A stretch of DNA of 64,000 bases from positions 27,674-91,673 of the forward strand of contig NZ_CAMFHL010000003.1 in NCBI RefSeq assembly GCF_945952095.1. Reading direction: 5' to 3'. Below, one piece after another: positions 27,401 to 36,160 of this stretch. Origin of the DNA: an uncultured Arsenicibacter sp. (lineage in GTDB: Bacteria > Bacteroidota > Bacteroidia > Cytophagales > Spirosomataceae). The notes beneath the pieces are model-generated. The model searched no databases. It worked only from the letters and a program-made list of their open reading frames with translations, and was not told the origin of the DNA. Made by a program: the position numbers and the translations under genes. Each line of letters opens with the position of its first letter. Within the stretch, counting starts at the first letter, position 1.

Positions 27401-29421
27401 CCGGTCCCGGTATTGTCAGTCAAAACGCGATAGCCGGAACGGCAGTGGTCAATGCCGCCGGAGTATATTCTGTAACGGGCAGTAATGCGGCAGGGTGCAG
27501 AGATACTGATCAGGTGACGGTCACCGGCAGCACCACGGAGCCGGCGGGCGTGGGTCTGTCAGCCAGCCAGAGTGGTACGCTGACCTGCACCAACCGGAGC
27601 TTAACGCTGACGGCTTCGGCGACGGGCAGCGGGCTGAGCTATGGTTTTTCGGGTCCGGGCGTGGTGGCCCAGAGCGGTGCTTCGGCGACGGTAAACGCGG
27701 CGGGGACCTATACGGTGGTGGTGACGGGCGGCAACGGCTGCACGGCGTTGGCGACCACGACGGTATACAGCAACACGACGGCCCCGTCGGTGAGTTTATC
27801 ACCGATGAACGCGACGCTGACCTGCGCCAGTCCAACGATAACGCTGACGGCGACGGCAGGGTCTGTGAATTACGCTTTCAGCAGCGGCCAGAACGGGTCG
27901 GGCAACACGCTGGTGGTGTCGGCGGCGGGAACCTATTCGGTGGTGGTCACGGGCAGCAACGGCTGCACGGCGTCCACGGCGGTTACCGTGCAGAGCAGTA
28001 CGGCGGTCATTTCGGGTAACCTGACGGCCAGCGGCGCCATCAGCTGCCCGTCGCCCTCGGTGACGCTGACGGCCACCCCTGCCAGCCTGACCTACACCTT
28101 CGGGGGCGGGGCCATCCAGATCGGTACAACCAATCGGGCGGTGGTCAATGCTGCCGGTCCGTATTCAGTAACCATCAGCGATGCCTCGGGTTGTACGGCA
28201 ACCGCACAGGTGACGGTCACCGGCAGCACCACGGCGCCGGCGGGTGTGGGTCTGTCGGCCAGCCAGAGCGGTACGCTGACCTGCACCAACCGGAGCTTAA
28301 CGCTGACGGCTTCGGCGACGGGCAGCGGGCTGAGCTATGGTTTTTCGGGTCCGGGCGTGGTGGCCCAGAGCGGTGCTTCGGCGACGGTAAACGCGGCGGG
28401 GACCTATACGGTGGTGGTGACGGGCGGCAACGGTTGCACGGCGTTGGCGACCACGATGGTATACAGCAACACGACGGCCCCGTCGGTGAGTTTATCGCCG
28501 ATGAATGCGACGCTGACCTGCGCGAGTCCGGCGGTAACGCTGACGGCGACGGCGGGGTCTGTAAATTACGCCTTCAGCAGTGGCCAGAACGGGTCGGCCA
28601 ACACGCTGGCGGTGTCGGCGGCGGGGACCTATTCGGTGGTGGTGACGGGGGCCAACGGCTGCACGGCGGCCACGGCGGTTACGGTCCAGAGCAGCACCTC
28701 AGCACCGACTGTCTCCATTACACCGATGAATGCCACGCTGACCTGCGCCAGTCCAACGGTGGTCCTGACGGCTATTGGCAGCGGAACCGCTGTATGGTCG
28801 ACCAGCGTAACGTCCAGTACGATTCTGGCGACTACCGCCGGACCGTATAGTGTGACGTTGACAAATGCCAGCGGCTGTACGGCTACGACCAGTACGCAGG
28901 TAAGCAGCAATACCGTCCTTACGGGACTGATTGCTACAGTTAACGGGGCGTTAGGTTGCGGCACAACTAGTGTACAAATCATGGCGTCGGCACCCGGCGC
29001 TGCCTCTTTCACCGCGTTGGGGCCGGCTGCGTATCAGCAAACAAATACGAACGGTCAGTTCACCGTTACGGTTGCCGGTCAATATACCATCATTGCGATT
29101 GGTACGGGCGGCTGTACAAGTAGCACAACCGTGACGGTTACGTCCGGAGGTGTGCCGCCAACTGCCGGAAATTTTGCGGCGGGTGGTACCCTGGGCAATG
29201 GCATATGTCAGGTCACTTTCTCCGCATCAATTGTCGGGGATCGGGCCGTGATTACAGGGCCGGGCGGATACGTATTTTCCAGCGTATTCCGTACGGCAGG
29301 CTCGCGGATCATTACGGCTACCGGAGCCCGGCAACCCGGCACCTATACCCTGAAAGTATACAGCGGAAATTGTGAAACTACGTTAACGACCGGCCTCACC
29401 GGCACGGCCTGTAATGAATAG
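24409..29421 (+). CDS. Giant secreted adhesin-like protein: propeller, CSLREA, beta-helix and Ig-like repeats
   Basis: A 1670-residue exported protein. Order: long signal peptide (cut near residue 47, PAYAQ); YWTD/LDL-receptor-like propeller (48-325) with repeated AVDxxNxxLYYxxSD units; CSLREA-type segment (330-370, DGVCRTAGGVCTLRAAIQEAN); right-handed beta-helix (about 400-700); an Ig-like segment; a putative-Ig (He_PIG) domain near 784-870; then about eight Ig-like repeats of roughly 75 residues with a TLTC...LTLTA strand and an NGCTA strand, probably one disulphide each. A final ~95-residue module with three cysteines ends it. No typical T9SS C-terminal domain is apparent. The repeats near 1035-1200 and 1267-1430 are nearly identical at DNA level. 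Likely surface adhesion or matrix role (inference). Confidence 0.85.
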   Translation: MPHNYIRRTERYSTGQLSPFLRLLYGNSVPIWLCVIILSVFSPAYAQVFYAVSDGSNATSNDQLRSVNVDGTNDRLIATGFTNNIGVIAVDRVNKHVFVSNGLATGGAIYKVDMISGGVTTFLNTSSIVQGMAVDNTNSRLYYTLSDNNGSTTTDQVRRINLSGTNDVLVAADFASSIGDVALDLVNNRAYVGDRNTSVSRIFSANLNSGATTYFVTIPTGFAARGLAVDHINGYLYYAFNDISVASRDAVRRIDLSGSNDVQVATDFVTGIGEIALNLGESKLLLADNNGTSGVIKQITLPANTTATFFTPSNATVVTGIDLIPCSSGFTVNSTLDDGDANPGDGVCRTAGGVCTLRAAIQEANALPTCSPMLITLPTGQTIGLSSALPTVTFSGTIAGGSILCPSAGTGGSTISRTGVTEFGIFAQTAGKLTLRDLTIANGNGPSGNDLGGAIASFSSCTLVTDRCIFRNNVAGSGGAIYSAGAFVSVNETFFDDNSAALGSAGYFSDQGAAVITNSSVRHETGVTSTIVFDLIGGVLLLKNTVIGGNGTAGKAIRQNALPGGTSSLSVLHTTFNLPNATYLIESNRFTATQTLYLQNNVFGSSKNTPFIFGGSSGSLNSTSGGGNVFAGDADAANITGAGFTPVASDKQNVGAALALGSLTTVSGECLPVIPLGCFSPAINAAVSSTITTDMFGNTQIGAARDAGSYESTNAASVTFTVAGSGTACAGRALTLTAGGCTGGTVNWPDGITGNVYSNTLAGVYTATCTIGACSTTASGTITAGVAPVIAAPVLTTAIAGNALANALSFTASGAGAPFTFAYSTLPPGITLSSNTSPILTFNGTPTQAGTYPISVTATNSNTCQTVSNTYNLTVSCATMAMSASANPATCQGAGSLTFVTTLPAGTYSLSYTGSGSPKTVTVSGGQFAVTGLMAGTYSNFSLSYGSGPCRITDNRIITLTDPASATVTLTANLSGSLTCSQTSLTLTATGASSYTFTGPGIVSQNAIAGTAVVNAAGVYSVTGSNAAGCRDTDQVTVTGSTTEPAGVGLSASQSGTLTCTNRSLTLTASATGSGLSYGFSGPGVVAQSGASATVNAAGTYTVVVTGGNGCTALATTTVYSNTTAPSVSLSPMNATLTCASPTITLTATAGSVNYAFSSGQNGSGNTLVVSAAGTYSVVVTGSNGCTASTAVTVQSSTAVISGNLTASGAISCPSPSVTLTATPASLTYTFGGGAIQIGTTNRAVVNAAGPYSVTISDASGCTATAQVTVTGSTTAPAGVGLSASQSGTLTCTNRSLTLTASATGSGLSYGFSGPGVVAQSGASATVNAAGTYTVVVTGGNGCTALATTMVYSNTTAPSVSLSPMNATLTCASPAVTLTATAGSVNYAFSSGQNGSANTLAVSAAGTYSVVVTGANGCTAATAVTVQSSTSAPTVSITPMNATLTCASPTVVLTAIGSGTAVWSTSVTSSTILATTAGPYSVTLTNASGCTATTSTQVSSNTVLTGLIATVNGALGCGTTSVQIMASAPGAASFTALGPAAYQQTNTNGQFTVTVAGQYTIIAIGTGGCTSSTTVTVTSGGVPPTAGNFAAGGTLGNGICQVTFSASIVGDRAVITGPGGYVFSSVFRTAGSRIITATGARQPGTYTLKVYSGNCETTLTTGLTGTACNE
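27511..28002 (+). repeat. Long direct repeat, copy 1, inside the giant gene
   Basis: About 490 bases encoding two Ig-like units. It matches 28207-28698 at an offset of 696 bases (232 codons). The first ~280 bases are almost identical by eye, and the remainder diverges mainly at third positions. Confidence 0.85.
28207..28698 (+). repeat. Long direct repeat, copy 2, inside the giant gene
   Basis: The second copy of the two-Ig-unit segment described at 27511-28002. It is separated from the first copy by one divergent Ig-like unit and followed by a further, more distant copy of the second unit starting near 28706. Confidence 0.85.
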
Positions 29422-29489
29422 CAAGTAGAGAGTGCATGTTGATGGATGCGTGAAAATACCCGGCCAGATCGGGTCAAATAGGTAACCGG

Positions 29490-29523
29490 AATCGGCGTCA
29501 GGAATCCTGATGCCGATTTTTTA
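29490..29523 (+). terminator. Intrinsic terminator of the giant gene
   Basis: 14-base arms AATCGGCGTCAGGA / TCCTGATGCCGATT with a one-base loop and one mismatch, followed by a T-run. It is 69 bases after the stop codon. Confidence 0.8.
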
Positions 29524-29590
29524 TGGTGTAAACCACGAAGACGGAAAGAAATGAAGGAGCACAACGATGGTTAGTACCTGTCTAACCGGA

Positions 29591-30175
29591 TTATATCGCC
29601 GGCATGGCTTTGATTTTTTCGAGGGCCTGTTGTTTTAGGGGCTCGCGTAAAAGCTGGTTAGTTTGGGTGAAATAGCGGTGATTACCCAGAAACGCTACCT
29701 GAATCGGGAGCCAGCGGGCAGGGTCGGGGAGCTTATTATAAGTGATCCACTCAGTGTACAGGGTCTGGCTGATGGCCGGGTAGTCGGTACGGCCGAGATA
29801 GTCAAGATCGGCATCACAAATAATCTGTTCCGGTAAATTTTGCGGCGACTGCGGAATGCGGGTCGCCCTGATCAGCGCGCAGACTGCGTCAATCTGACCG
29901 GTTGTATAGCCGAAATCCGGCAGAATGGCCTGAGCCATGCGGCATCCTTCTTCCTCGTGATCATCATACGTCCGGATAAACCCGGCATCGTGGTAATACG
30001 CCGCTGTCTGTAGAATAGCTACCGTCTCCTCATCCGTTATCCCTTCGGCTGCTGCCAGACGCGCCGATTGCTCAACCACATCAAGGGTGTGTTGTACGCA
30101 GTGATAGGTCAGATCAGGGGAGAGTTTCCGGGTTAGCTCATCCAGAATATACTGGCAGGCAGTGATCAGGTCCAT
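29591..30175 (-). CDS. HD-domain phosphohydrolase
   Basis: A 194-residue cytosolic HD-superfamily protein. Metal ligands visible: the first His in YHCVQHTLDVVEQSARL, the HD pair in AAYYHDAGFI, a following His in the DHEEEGCRMAQ loop, and an Asp in ICDADLDYLGR. The layout matches small HD hydrolases related to adenylate/guanylate-linked or metal-dependent phosphohydrolases; substrate not determined. The ATG at 30175 (MDLITACQYI) is preferred to the in-frame one at 30241 because it begins at the first family helix. It sits alone between the two giant secreted-protein genes, convergent with the first. Confidence 0.82.
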   Translation of the reverse strand: MDLITACQYILDELTRKLSPDLTYHCVQHTLDVVEQSARLAAAEGITDEETVAILQTAAYYHDAGFIRTYDDHEEEGCRMAQAILPDFGYTTGQIDAVCALIRATRIPQSPQNLPEQIICDADLDYLGRTDYPAISQTLYTEWITYNKLPDPARWLPIQVAFLGNHRYFTQTNQLLREPLKQQALEKIKAMPAI

Positions 30176-30342
30176 AGGAAATGCAAACAGGTTCGGGCAT
30201 AAATATAGCAGTTTGGTTAATATTCCGGATGAAGTAAACAAATATGAATTTAGGTATACGAAATATGATATTTATTGAGACATGAGGTGTCGGTTTGAAC
30301 ATAAATTAATTTATTTGTGCTTCTATATTAACCGTAACGTAT

Positions 30343-33300
30343 ATGCATAAACCTTTACGATGGCTCTTGCTGCTTTTAGTAGCAATTAACTATCCTGTAG
30401 TTGCACAGCAGCTTCCCTGCGGCTATGGAACCCTGAAACCCGCTGATGAACAAATAGCGCAGCAGTTGATTCGCCAGTTCAGAGGCATGGTCAACAAAGA
30501 TGCCAGTTCGGGGCCGGTGTACATTGCTGTAAAACCTCACTTTGTCCGGACTAATGAAGGGGTGACAAACCTGTCCATGCAGTCCTTCAACAACGCGCTG
30601 GCGATCTGCAACAAGTATTTTATTAATGCGAATATCCAGTTTTATATCTGTGGTACGCCGGCCAATACGCCTAACTACATCAACAATACGGCAATGTATA
30701 ACTGGGATACGCAGAATTTTGACCGCGATGCCATTACCAACGCCAATAACCTCGATAATGCCCATAATATTTATTTCAGTAATAGCCTTGGCGGGGTTGG
30801 CGGGTTCTCATTCGGAGCTACTCAGAATAAAGTCAATAACCGGACCTTTGTGCTGAACGGGCAGGCCGATGATGATAAAACGCTGGCCCATGAGCTGGGG
30901 CATTACTTTAATCTGCCGCATACGTTTAATAACAGCGACGCCACTACTATTGCTGACCGGGAGCTGGTAACCCGGAATCCGTCGGAGATCGCTCCGCGTT
31001 TATCGGCCAACTGCGACACAAAAGGGGACTATATCTGTGATACACCGGCTGACCCCTATAATCTGGATAATGGTAAGCTGACAGATTGTTCGACAACGGG
31101 GGCCGGTATTACGGCAGTTGATGCCAACGGCGATGCTTTTGTGCCGATGCCTGACAACATCATGGGCTACTACTTCTGTGCAACCAACCGGTTTACGGCC
31201 GGCCAATATGCCCGGATGAACGCGGCTCTCGCCATTAATAACGTCCCGAACGCAAACCCGGCTAAACAGTACACGCTGGATTGTGCCGAAACGGCGCAGG
31301 CGGCCCCATCTAATGTGGCTGCTTCGTTGATTTCCAGTGCGGTGGCGGTAGGTGTTGTGCTGACATGGACCGATAATTCGGCCGATGAAACCGGGTACAT
31401 CATTGAGCGGTCAACCGATCCGGTGACCGGATTTCTGGCTATTGGCGGGGTGGATGCCAACGTCACAACCTATACCGATCGGTCGGCTACCAAAGGCGTG
31501 ACGTACTACTACCGGGTTAAACCATCGAATAGTAAAGCGAATTACAGTACGAATAGCCAATCGGTCAGTATGCCTGCTTATTGCGCGCCGTTATATGGTT
31601 CAACGTGCCTTGTCAACCGGAATATTAATAATTTCAGAGTAGCCACGACCAGCAATGTTGTGTTGATTGAGAACAGCAATAGCGGCTGTTCGCCAAACGC
31701 ATATGGTGACTTTACCGGTCTGACAGCTGCCACGGTGACGCCGGGTACGACATACAATTTTACCATGAATACCGGTTATGATGCTGGCTATTATAGCCAG
31801 CATATTGCCATCTGGATTGACGCCAACAACAATGCTGATTTCACAGATGCCGGTGAGCGGGTTTATCAAAGTACAGGCGATGTCATGAATGGTACTACCC
31901 GGATAACCGGACAGTTTACCGTGCCCTTATCGGCAACGTCCGGTAACGTCCGTTTACGGATTCGCAGCCGGTATAAAGGGAGCGGGCTTGTCGATGACCC
32001 CTGTGTTGAATATGGATCGGGTGAAGGCGAGGATTATCTGCTCTTCGTGAAACCAGCTATGACGATAACCAGCAGTATCAGTGCCGTTTGTTACGCCGCC
32101 AATACGTTTCCGGTTTCTTTTTCAACGAATATTACGCCGGATCAGGGCAACGAATACCGGATTGAATTATCCGATCAGGCAGGGAGTTTCAGCTCGCCAA
32201 CCGTTATCGGGACGGGGACCGGTAGCCCGGTAACGGTCACCATTCCGCAGGCGACAGCGCCCGGCAGCGGCTATAAGTTACGGGTTGTTGGTACGGCGCC
32301 GGCTCTGACTAGTGCCGAAACAGCTACGTTTGTTTTCAGCGGGTCCATCGCTTTAACGATGACGAGCACCTCGGCTTGTGAAGGCCAGACGGTTACCCTC
32401 TCGGCAACGGCTACAGAAGGCAGTCAGCTGTTTTCCTACACCTTCACAGGGGCCAACGGAGTACTTGCCGGCAGCGGTAACACACGGACGGTTCCTGTCC
32501 GGACTGCCGGTCCGCAGACATTCTCAGTGACGGCGACGAATACGTACGGGTGCCGGCAGACTGCCATTACCTCAACGACCGTTTTTGCTAATCCGGTGCT
32601 GTCCGTCACCTCGGGAAGCTCAACGACGCTGACGTGCCTGCAACCATCGCTGACGCTGACGGCGTCGGGCGCTTCCGGGTACACGTTTGCCGGTCCGGGT
32701 ATTCTGAGTCAGGATGCCTCGGGAACGGCCGTGATCAACGTGCCCGGAACATACACCGTCACGGGGGCAAATGCTAACGGGTGTGTCGGAGCAACAACAA
32801 TTGTTATTGCCAACGACCCCACGTTTCCGACCGTAGATCTGACACCTTCGAGCGCCACGCTGACCTGCGCAAGCCCGTCGCTGACCCTGACTGCTTTAAC
32901 GTCTGAAACGGCTATTCTGTGGTCAGACGGTAGTACCGGAATGACACTACCCGTGAGTGCGAGTGGTGTTTATTCAGTTACGGTGACCAGTGCCAGCGGC
33001 TGTACGGCCACCGCTTCAGCAACTATTGACGCCGATCAGGTCGATCCGGTACCGGTGTTGTCGGTTTTACCATCGACCACGCTGACTTGTACCAATCCCA
33101 CGCTTTCCCTGACCGCAACGGGCGGTACCAGTTATACATTAACCGGTACGGGGGGCGCACAACAATCTGTAACCGGTATATTCCAGGTCTCGCAGGCAGA
33201 TACCTATACCGTCCTGGTAGCGAAACCAAACGGGTGCACCGCCAGTCAGACGATTGGTATTACATCAGATCAGAATGCGCCCATTCCGACACTAAGTGCC

Positions 33301-34488
33301 GGCAGCAATACCACCATTGGTTGTCAGCAAACCAGTCTGACCCTGACCGCAGGCGGGGGAACATCCTATACATTCACCGGCCCCAGTTTGTCAACGCAGA
33401 ATACGTCCGGAACGGCCGTGATTACGCAGGGTGGTGTGTTTAGTGTGCTGGTCGGAACGGCAAACGGCTGCTCAAGCCAGACAACGATTATTATTGACCA
33501 GGTGTCTTATCCGGCTGCGTTCAGTGTCAGCTCGGGTAATCAGTGTCTTGCTGCCAGTGTAACGCTGACGGCCAGTGGTTGTCCGGCAAACGGCACAGTA
33601 TACTGGCCGGAGAGCCTGACTGGCAATACGTTTGTGTTGTCAACGGCAGGGGTTTATACGGCTACCTGTGTCGTCGGCGACTGTAGTAAAACGTTCAGCG
33701 GTACCATCAGCGAAGGGGTACCCGTGCAGGTCAGCAGTTTCTCAGCTACCAGTACACTAACCTGTTCACTGACCAGCGTAGCGTTGCAGGCGGGTGGGGT
33801 CGGTTTGGGGTATCAGATTAGCGGTCCCGGTGGCTTCACCTATGCGCAGACGTTTGGCAGCGACATCAATCACCAGATCATGGCGCCGAATGTGACACAG
33901 GCCGGAACCTATACACTCGTGCTGTCGCGGGGAGGCTCCTGTACGACCAGCCAGACCACTGAGGTAGGGGTGAGTTATCAATCAGTACCGATGACCGTTG
34001 TGTCTGACGGACCGATTGGTTGCGGGAAAGCATCGTCAGTGATTAGTGTTCCGGCCGGTTCAGGAACCAGCTACTCGTTACTTTCCGGAGGCGAAGTGCT
34101 TCAGGTAAACCCAACCGGAACATTCAGTGTAACAACGGCGGGCAGCTATACTGTTGTCGCCAGTCTGCCGACCGGTCCGGGCTGTCAGGGCGTGGGTCAG
34201 GTGACGGTTGGTTCGGGCGGTTTGCCGCCGGTGGCGTCATCGGTTACGGCCAGCGGGGTATTGAGTTGCCGCCAGCCGGTAGTCCGGATTATGGCCAATG
34301 CCTATGGTGATTCGTTTGTGTTTACCGGCCCGGATGGCTACGTTTTTTCGACGGTTTACCGGGCTGTGGGCCAGTATGAGTCAGTGGGGCTTAATGTGAC
34401 CAAACCGGGGACCTATACATTTGTGGTAGGCAGCGGCGATTGTAAGGCGTCGTATTCAGTGACGGTGGCTGGTGAGGCTTGCCGGTAG
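30343..34488 (+). CDS. Secreted M43-type metalloprotease with FN3, GEVED and Ig-like repeats
   Basis: A 1381-residue exported protein. Signal peptide residues 1-21 (YPVVAQ). Pappalysin/cytophagalysin-type M43 domain (about 40-310) with zinc motif HELGHYFNLPH (H183, H187, H193; catalytic E184) and Met-turn NIMGYY (M274). Position 190, often Gly in metzincins, is Asn. Then one fibronectin-III domain (about 323-407), a GEVED domain (about 415-565, ending GSGEGEDYLLFV), and several Ig-like repeats of the TLTC...LTLTA / NGCTA type. A ~95-residue C-terminal module matches that of the other giant protein. Probably secreted to degrade external protein or process surface proteins; the route is unclear since no canonical T9SS signal is seen. 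Confidence 0.9.
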   Translation: MHKPLRWLLLLLVAINYPVVAQQLPCGYGTLKPADEQIAQQLIRQFRGMVNKDASSGPVYIAVKPHFVRTNEGVTNLSMQSFNNALAICNKYFINANIQFYICGTPANTPNYINNTAMYNWDTQNFDRDAITNANNLDNAHNIYFSNSLGGVGGFSFGATQNKVNNRTFVLNGQADDDKTLAHELGHYFNLPHTFNNSDATTIADRELVTRNPSEIAPRLSANCDTKGDYICDTPADPYNLDNGKLTDCSTTGAGITAVDANGDAFVPMPDNIMGYYFCATNRFTAGQYARMNAALAINNVPNANPAKQYTLDCAETAQAAPSNVAASLISSAVAVGVVLTWTDNSADETGYIIERSTDPVTGFLAIGGVDANVTTYTDRSATKGVTYYYRVKPSNSKANYSTNSQSVSMPAYCAPLYGSTCLVNRNINNFRVATTSNVVLIENSNSGCSPNAYGDFTGLTAATVTPGTTYNFTMNTGYDAGYYSQHIAIWIDANNNADFTDAGERVYQSTGDVMNGTTRITGQFTVPLSATSGNVRLRIRSRYKGSGLVDDPCVEYGSGEGEDYLLFVKPAMTITSSISAVCYAANTFPVSFSTNITPDQGNEYRIELSDQAGSFSSPTVIGTGTGSPVTVTIPQATAPGSGYKLRVVGTAPALTSAETATFVFSGSIALTMTSTSACEGQTVTLSATATEGSQLFSYTFTGANGVLAGSGNTRTVPVRTAGPQTFSVTATNTYGCRQTAITSTTVFANPVLSVTSGSSTTLTCLQPSLTLTASGASGYTFAGPGILSQDASGTAVINVPGTYTVTGANANGCVGATTIVIANDPTFPTVDLTPSSATLTCASPSLTLTALTSETAILWSDGSTGMTLPVSASGVYSVTVTSASGCTATASATIDADQVDPVPVLSVLPSTTLTCTNPTLSLTATGGTSYTLTGTGGAQQSVTGIFQVSQADTYTVLVAKPNGCTASQTIGITSDQNAPIPTLSAGSNTTIGCQQTSLTLTAGGGTSYTFTGPSLSTQNTSGTAVITQGGVFSVLVGTANGCSSQTTIIIDQVSYPAAFSVSSGNQCLAASVTLTASGCPANGTVYWPESLTGNTFVLSTAGVYTATCVVGDCSKTFSGTISEGVPVQVSSFSATSTLTCSLTSVALQAGGVGLGYQISGPGGFTYAQTFGSDINHQIMAPNVTQAGTYTLVLSRGGSCTTSQTTEVGVSYQSVPMTVVSDGPIGCGKASSVISVPAGSGTSYSLLSGGEVLQVNPTGTFSVTTAGSYTVVASLPTGPGCQGVGQVTVGSGGLPPVASSVTASGVLSCRQPVVRIMANAYGDSFVFTGPDGYVFSTVYRAVGQYESVGLNVTKPGTYTFVVGSGDCKASYSVTVAGEACR

Positions 34489-34500
34489 TTTTTTGCCGAA

Positions 34501-34549
34501 TGGCGGGGAGCATCCAAGAGGTTCAAAACTTCCTGGATGCTCCCCGCCA
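34501..34549. repeat. Long hairpin between convergent genes
   Basis: A perfect 16-base inverted repeat, TGGCGGGGAGCATCCA / TGGATGCTCCCCGCCA, encloses AGAGGTTCAAAACTTCC. The loop resembles the core of the hairpins at 19773-19847. It probably acts as a shared terminator for the M43 and M28 genes. Confidence 0.8.
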
Positions 34550-34562
34550 TTCGCTCTTTCGA

Positions 34563-36044
34563 TCATCGTTCCAGCTTGAAGTCTTTATCGATCGCCGGTT
34601 TTTTCGGGGCGTTGGCAACGGCCCATCCGGTCAGATAGGCCCATCGGGTTACCTGCGCCAGCTTTTTCAGGTCAATGCGGTCGGGTTCGTCTTTCGGCGT
34701 ATGGTAATCCGGATGCAGCAACGTCGTAAAGCAGATGGCCGGTACATTCAGCCGGGCATAGGGGAGGTGATCACTCCGGAAGTACCAGCCTTCGGGGTGA
34801 TCAGCGCGGTCCCAGAGCGTATCCAGTTTAAAGGCCGGCCCCATGCGGTTGGCTGCCATAGCATAGTCAACCAGTTCTTTCGAGTTGCGGTGCGGTGGCT
34901 GGGAACCCAGCAGGGCTGCGCTGTCGGGGGCGTTTCGGCCGATCATTTCCAGATTCAGGACACCGGCAATGGACGCCAGCGGAACCGTAGGGTGAGCGGT
35001 GTAATACCGTGAACCGAGCAGACCACGTTCTTCGGCGCCGTGAAATACAAAGAGTACCGACCGCTTGCCGGGCTTCTGCGCAAACGCCCGCATCAGCGCA
35101 AGGGCGGCCGCACAGCCGGTGGCATTGTCATCGGCTCCGTTAAAAATTGAGTCTCCCGCTACGGCGCGGCGAATGCCATCATGGTCCTGATGGATACTGA
35201 TCAGGACGTATTCCTTCTTCAATACCGGATCGGTGCCTTCCACCTTAGCAATGATGTTGACCGATGGGTAACTGAAACTCTCGACGTTGACAATGTTGGT
35301 AAACCGCTGACCGGGCTGCTTCACCCACTCGATAGCGCGGGCAGGCAGCCAGATCGCCGGTGCCTGCGCAAACACCCGCGTGTTGGGGCCACCCGGTAAA
35401 TCGTACCGGCCGAGTTCCAGGGCACTGCCAAACGTCTCGAACACACGCTGTGCCCGGTCGTCTGACACAATCAGCACCGCCACGGCACCCGCCTTGATCA
35501 GCTCTGCCGACCGGCGCTGGAACGTCGCGTTCATAAACCGGCGGAAGCTCATATCGGCCGTCGGGTTGCCGGAGAATTCAAACGCCACAGCCTTCCCTTT
35601 AATGTCCACATTGGCCAGCTCTTCCGGAGTTGCCTTGCCAACAAACACAAGCGGGGCATCAACAGAAGCAATGGCAGGAGTGATCACCAGTGCATCGCGG
35701 CCATATTCGAGCTGGCGGTTGCCGATGATGAAGCGGCTGGTTTCGCTGATACGCGTCCGTTGCAGGTGAAAAAACTGGAAAAACGTCCCGTCGTCGCCGA
35801 GGGGTTTGAGGCCGATGGCGCGGGCCTGTTCGGCAATCCACATCGAGGCCTTGAGCTCATCGAGTGAACCCGCCTGGCGCCCCCGGAAGTGATCGTCGGA
35901 AAGGGCATAGAGGTCGCGTTTAAGATCGGCTTCCTTAATGGCAGAAAGCGCATTAGCCGCTGGTTTGGGCTGCGCTGCCAGCAAGCCCGGCAACAGGGTG
36001 CCCGCTGCGAGTAGCCGGCATACGGATTTCAGTAGAAAATGCAT
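34563..36044 (-). CDS. Exported M28 family zinc peptidase
   Basis: A 493-residue exopeptidase-like enzyme with a signal peptide (residues 1-24, ending GLLAAQ). It has the M28 fold interrupted by a protease-associated (PA) domain at about 120-240. Zinc ligands and catalytic residues are recognisable in order: His in SIHQDHDG, bridging Asp in FNGADDNATGCA, Glu-Glu in FHGAEERGLLGS, Glu/Asp in LNLEMIGRN, and the final His in LHPDYHTPKDEPD. It likely removes amino acids from peptides in the periplasm or outside. It is convergent with the M43 protease gene, and the next gene upstream on the same strand encodes an exported amidase. Confidence 0.92.
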   Translation of the reverse strand: MHFLLKSVCRLLAAGTLLPGLLAAQPKPAANALSAIKEADLKRDLYALSDDHFRGRQAGSLDELKASMWIAEQARAIGLKPLGDDGTFFQFFHLQRTRISETSRFIIGNRQLEYGRDALVITPAIASVDAPLVFVGKATPEELANVDIKGKAVAFEFSGNPTADMSFRRFMNATFQRRSAELIKAGAVAVLIVSDDRAQRVFETFGSALELGRYDLPGGPNTRVFAQAPAIWLPARAIEWVKQPGQRFTNIVNVESFSYPSVNIIAKVEGTDPVLKKEYVLISIHQDHDGIRRAVAGDSIFNGADDNATGCAAALALMRAFAQKPGKRSVLFVFHGAEERGLLGSRYYTAHPTVPLASIAGVLNLEMIGRNAPDSAALLGSQPPHRNSKELVDYAMAANRMGPAFKLDTLWDRADHPEGWYFRSDHLPYARLNVPAICFTTLLHPDYHTPKDEPDRIDLKKLAQVTRWAYLTGWAVANAPKKPAIDKDFKLER

Positions 36045-36117
36045 TGTGCTGATGAAAACGGGAAAAATTCAGAAAGTAGGTTCAGGGTCCGAAAATACGA
36101 TATTCAGCCGTGGAAAA

Positions 36118-36145
36118 CGTAGAGCCGCAATATTTTGCGGCTCCG
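36118..36145. repeat. GTAGAGCCGCAA hairpin, single copy
   Basis: A GAGCCGCAA/TTGCGGCTC hairpin with a short AT loop, preceded by CGTA. It belongs to the same family as the cluster at 37841-38001 and lies just after the amidase stop codon. Confidence 0.7.
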
Positions 36146-36160
36146 GACAATGCGTTTTGC

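Noticed and set aside
28191..28850. 219-codon open frame in another frame within the Ig repeats
   Set aside because: Arises from the GC-rich repeat in the giant gene; glycine-rich and low-complexity, no homology expected.
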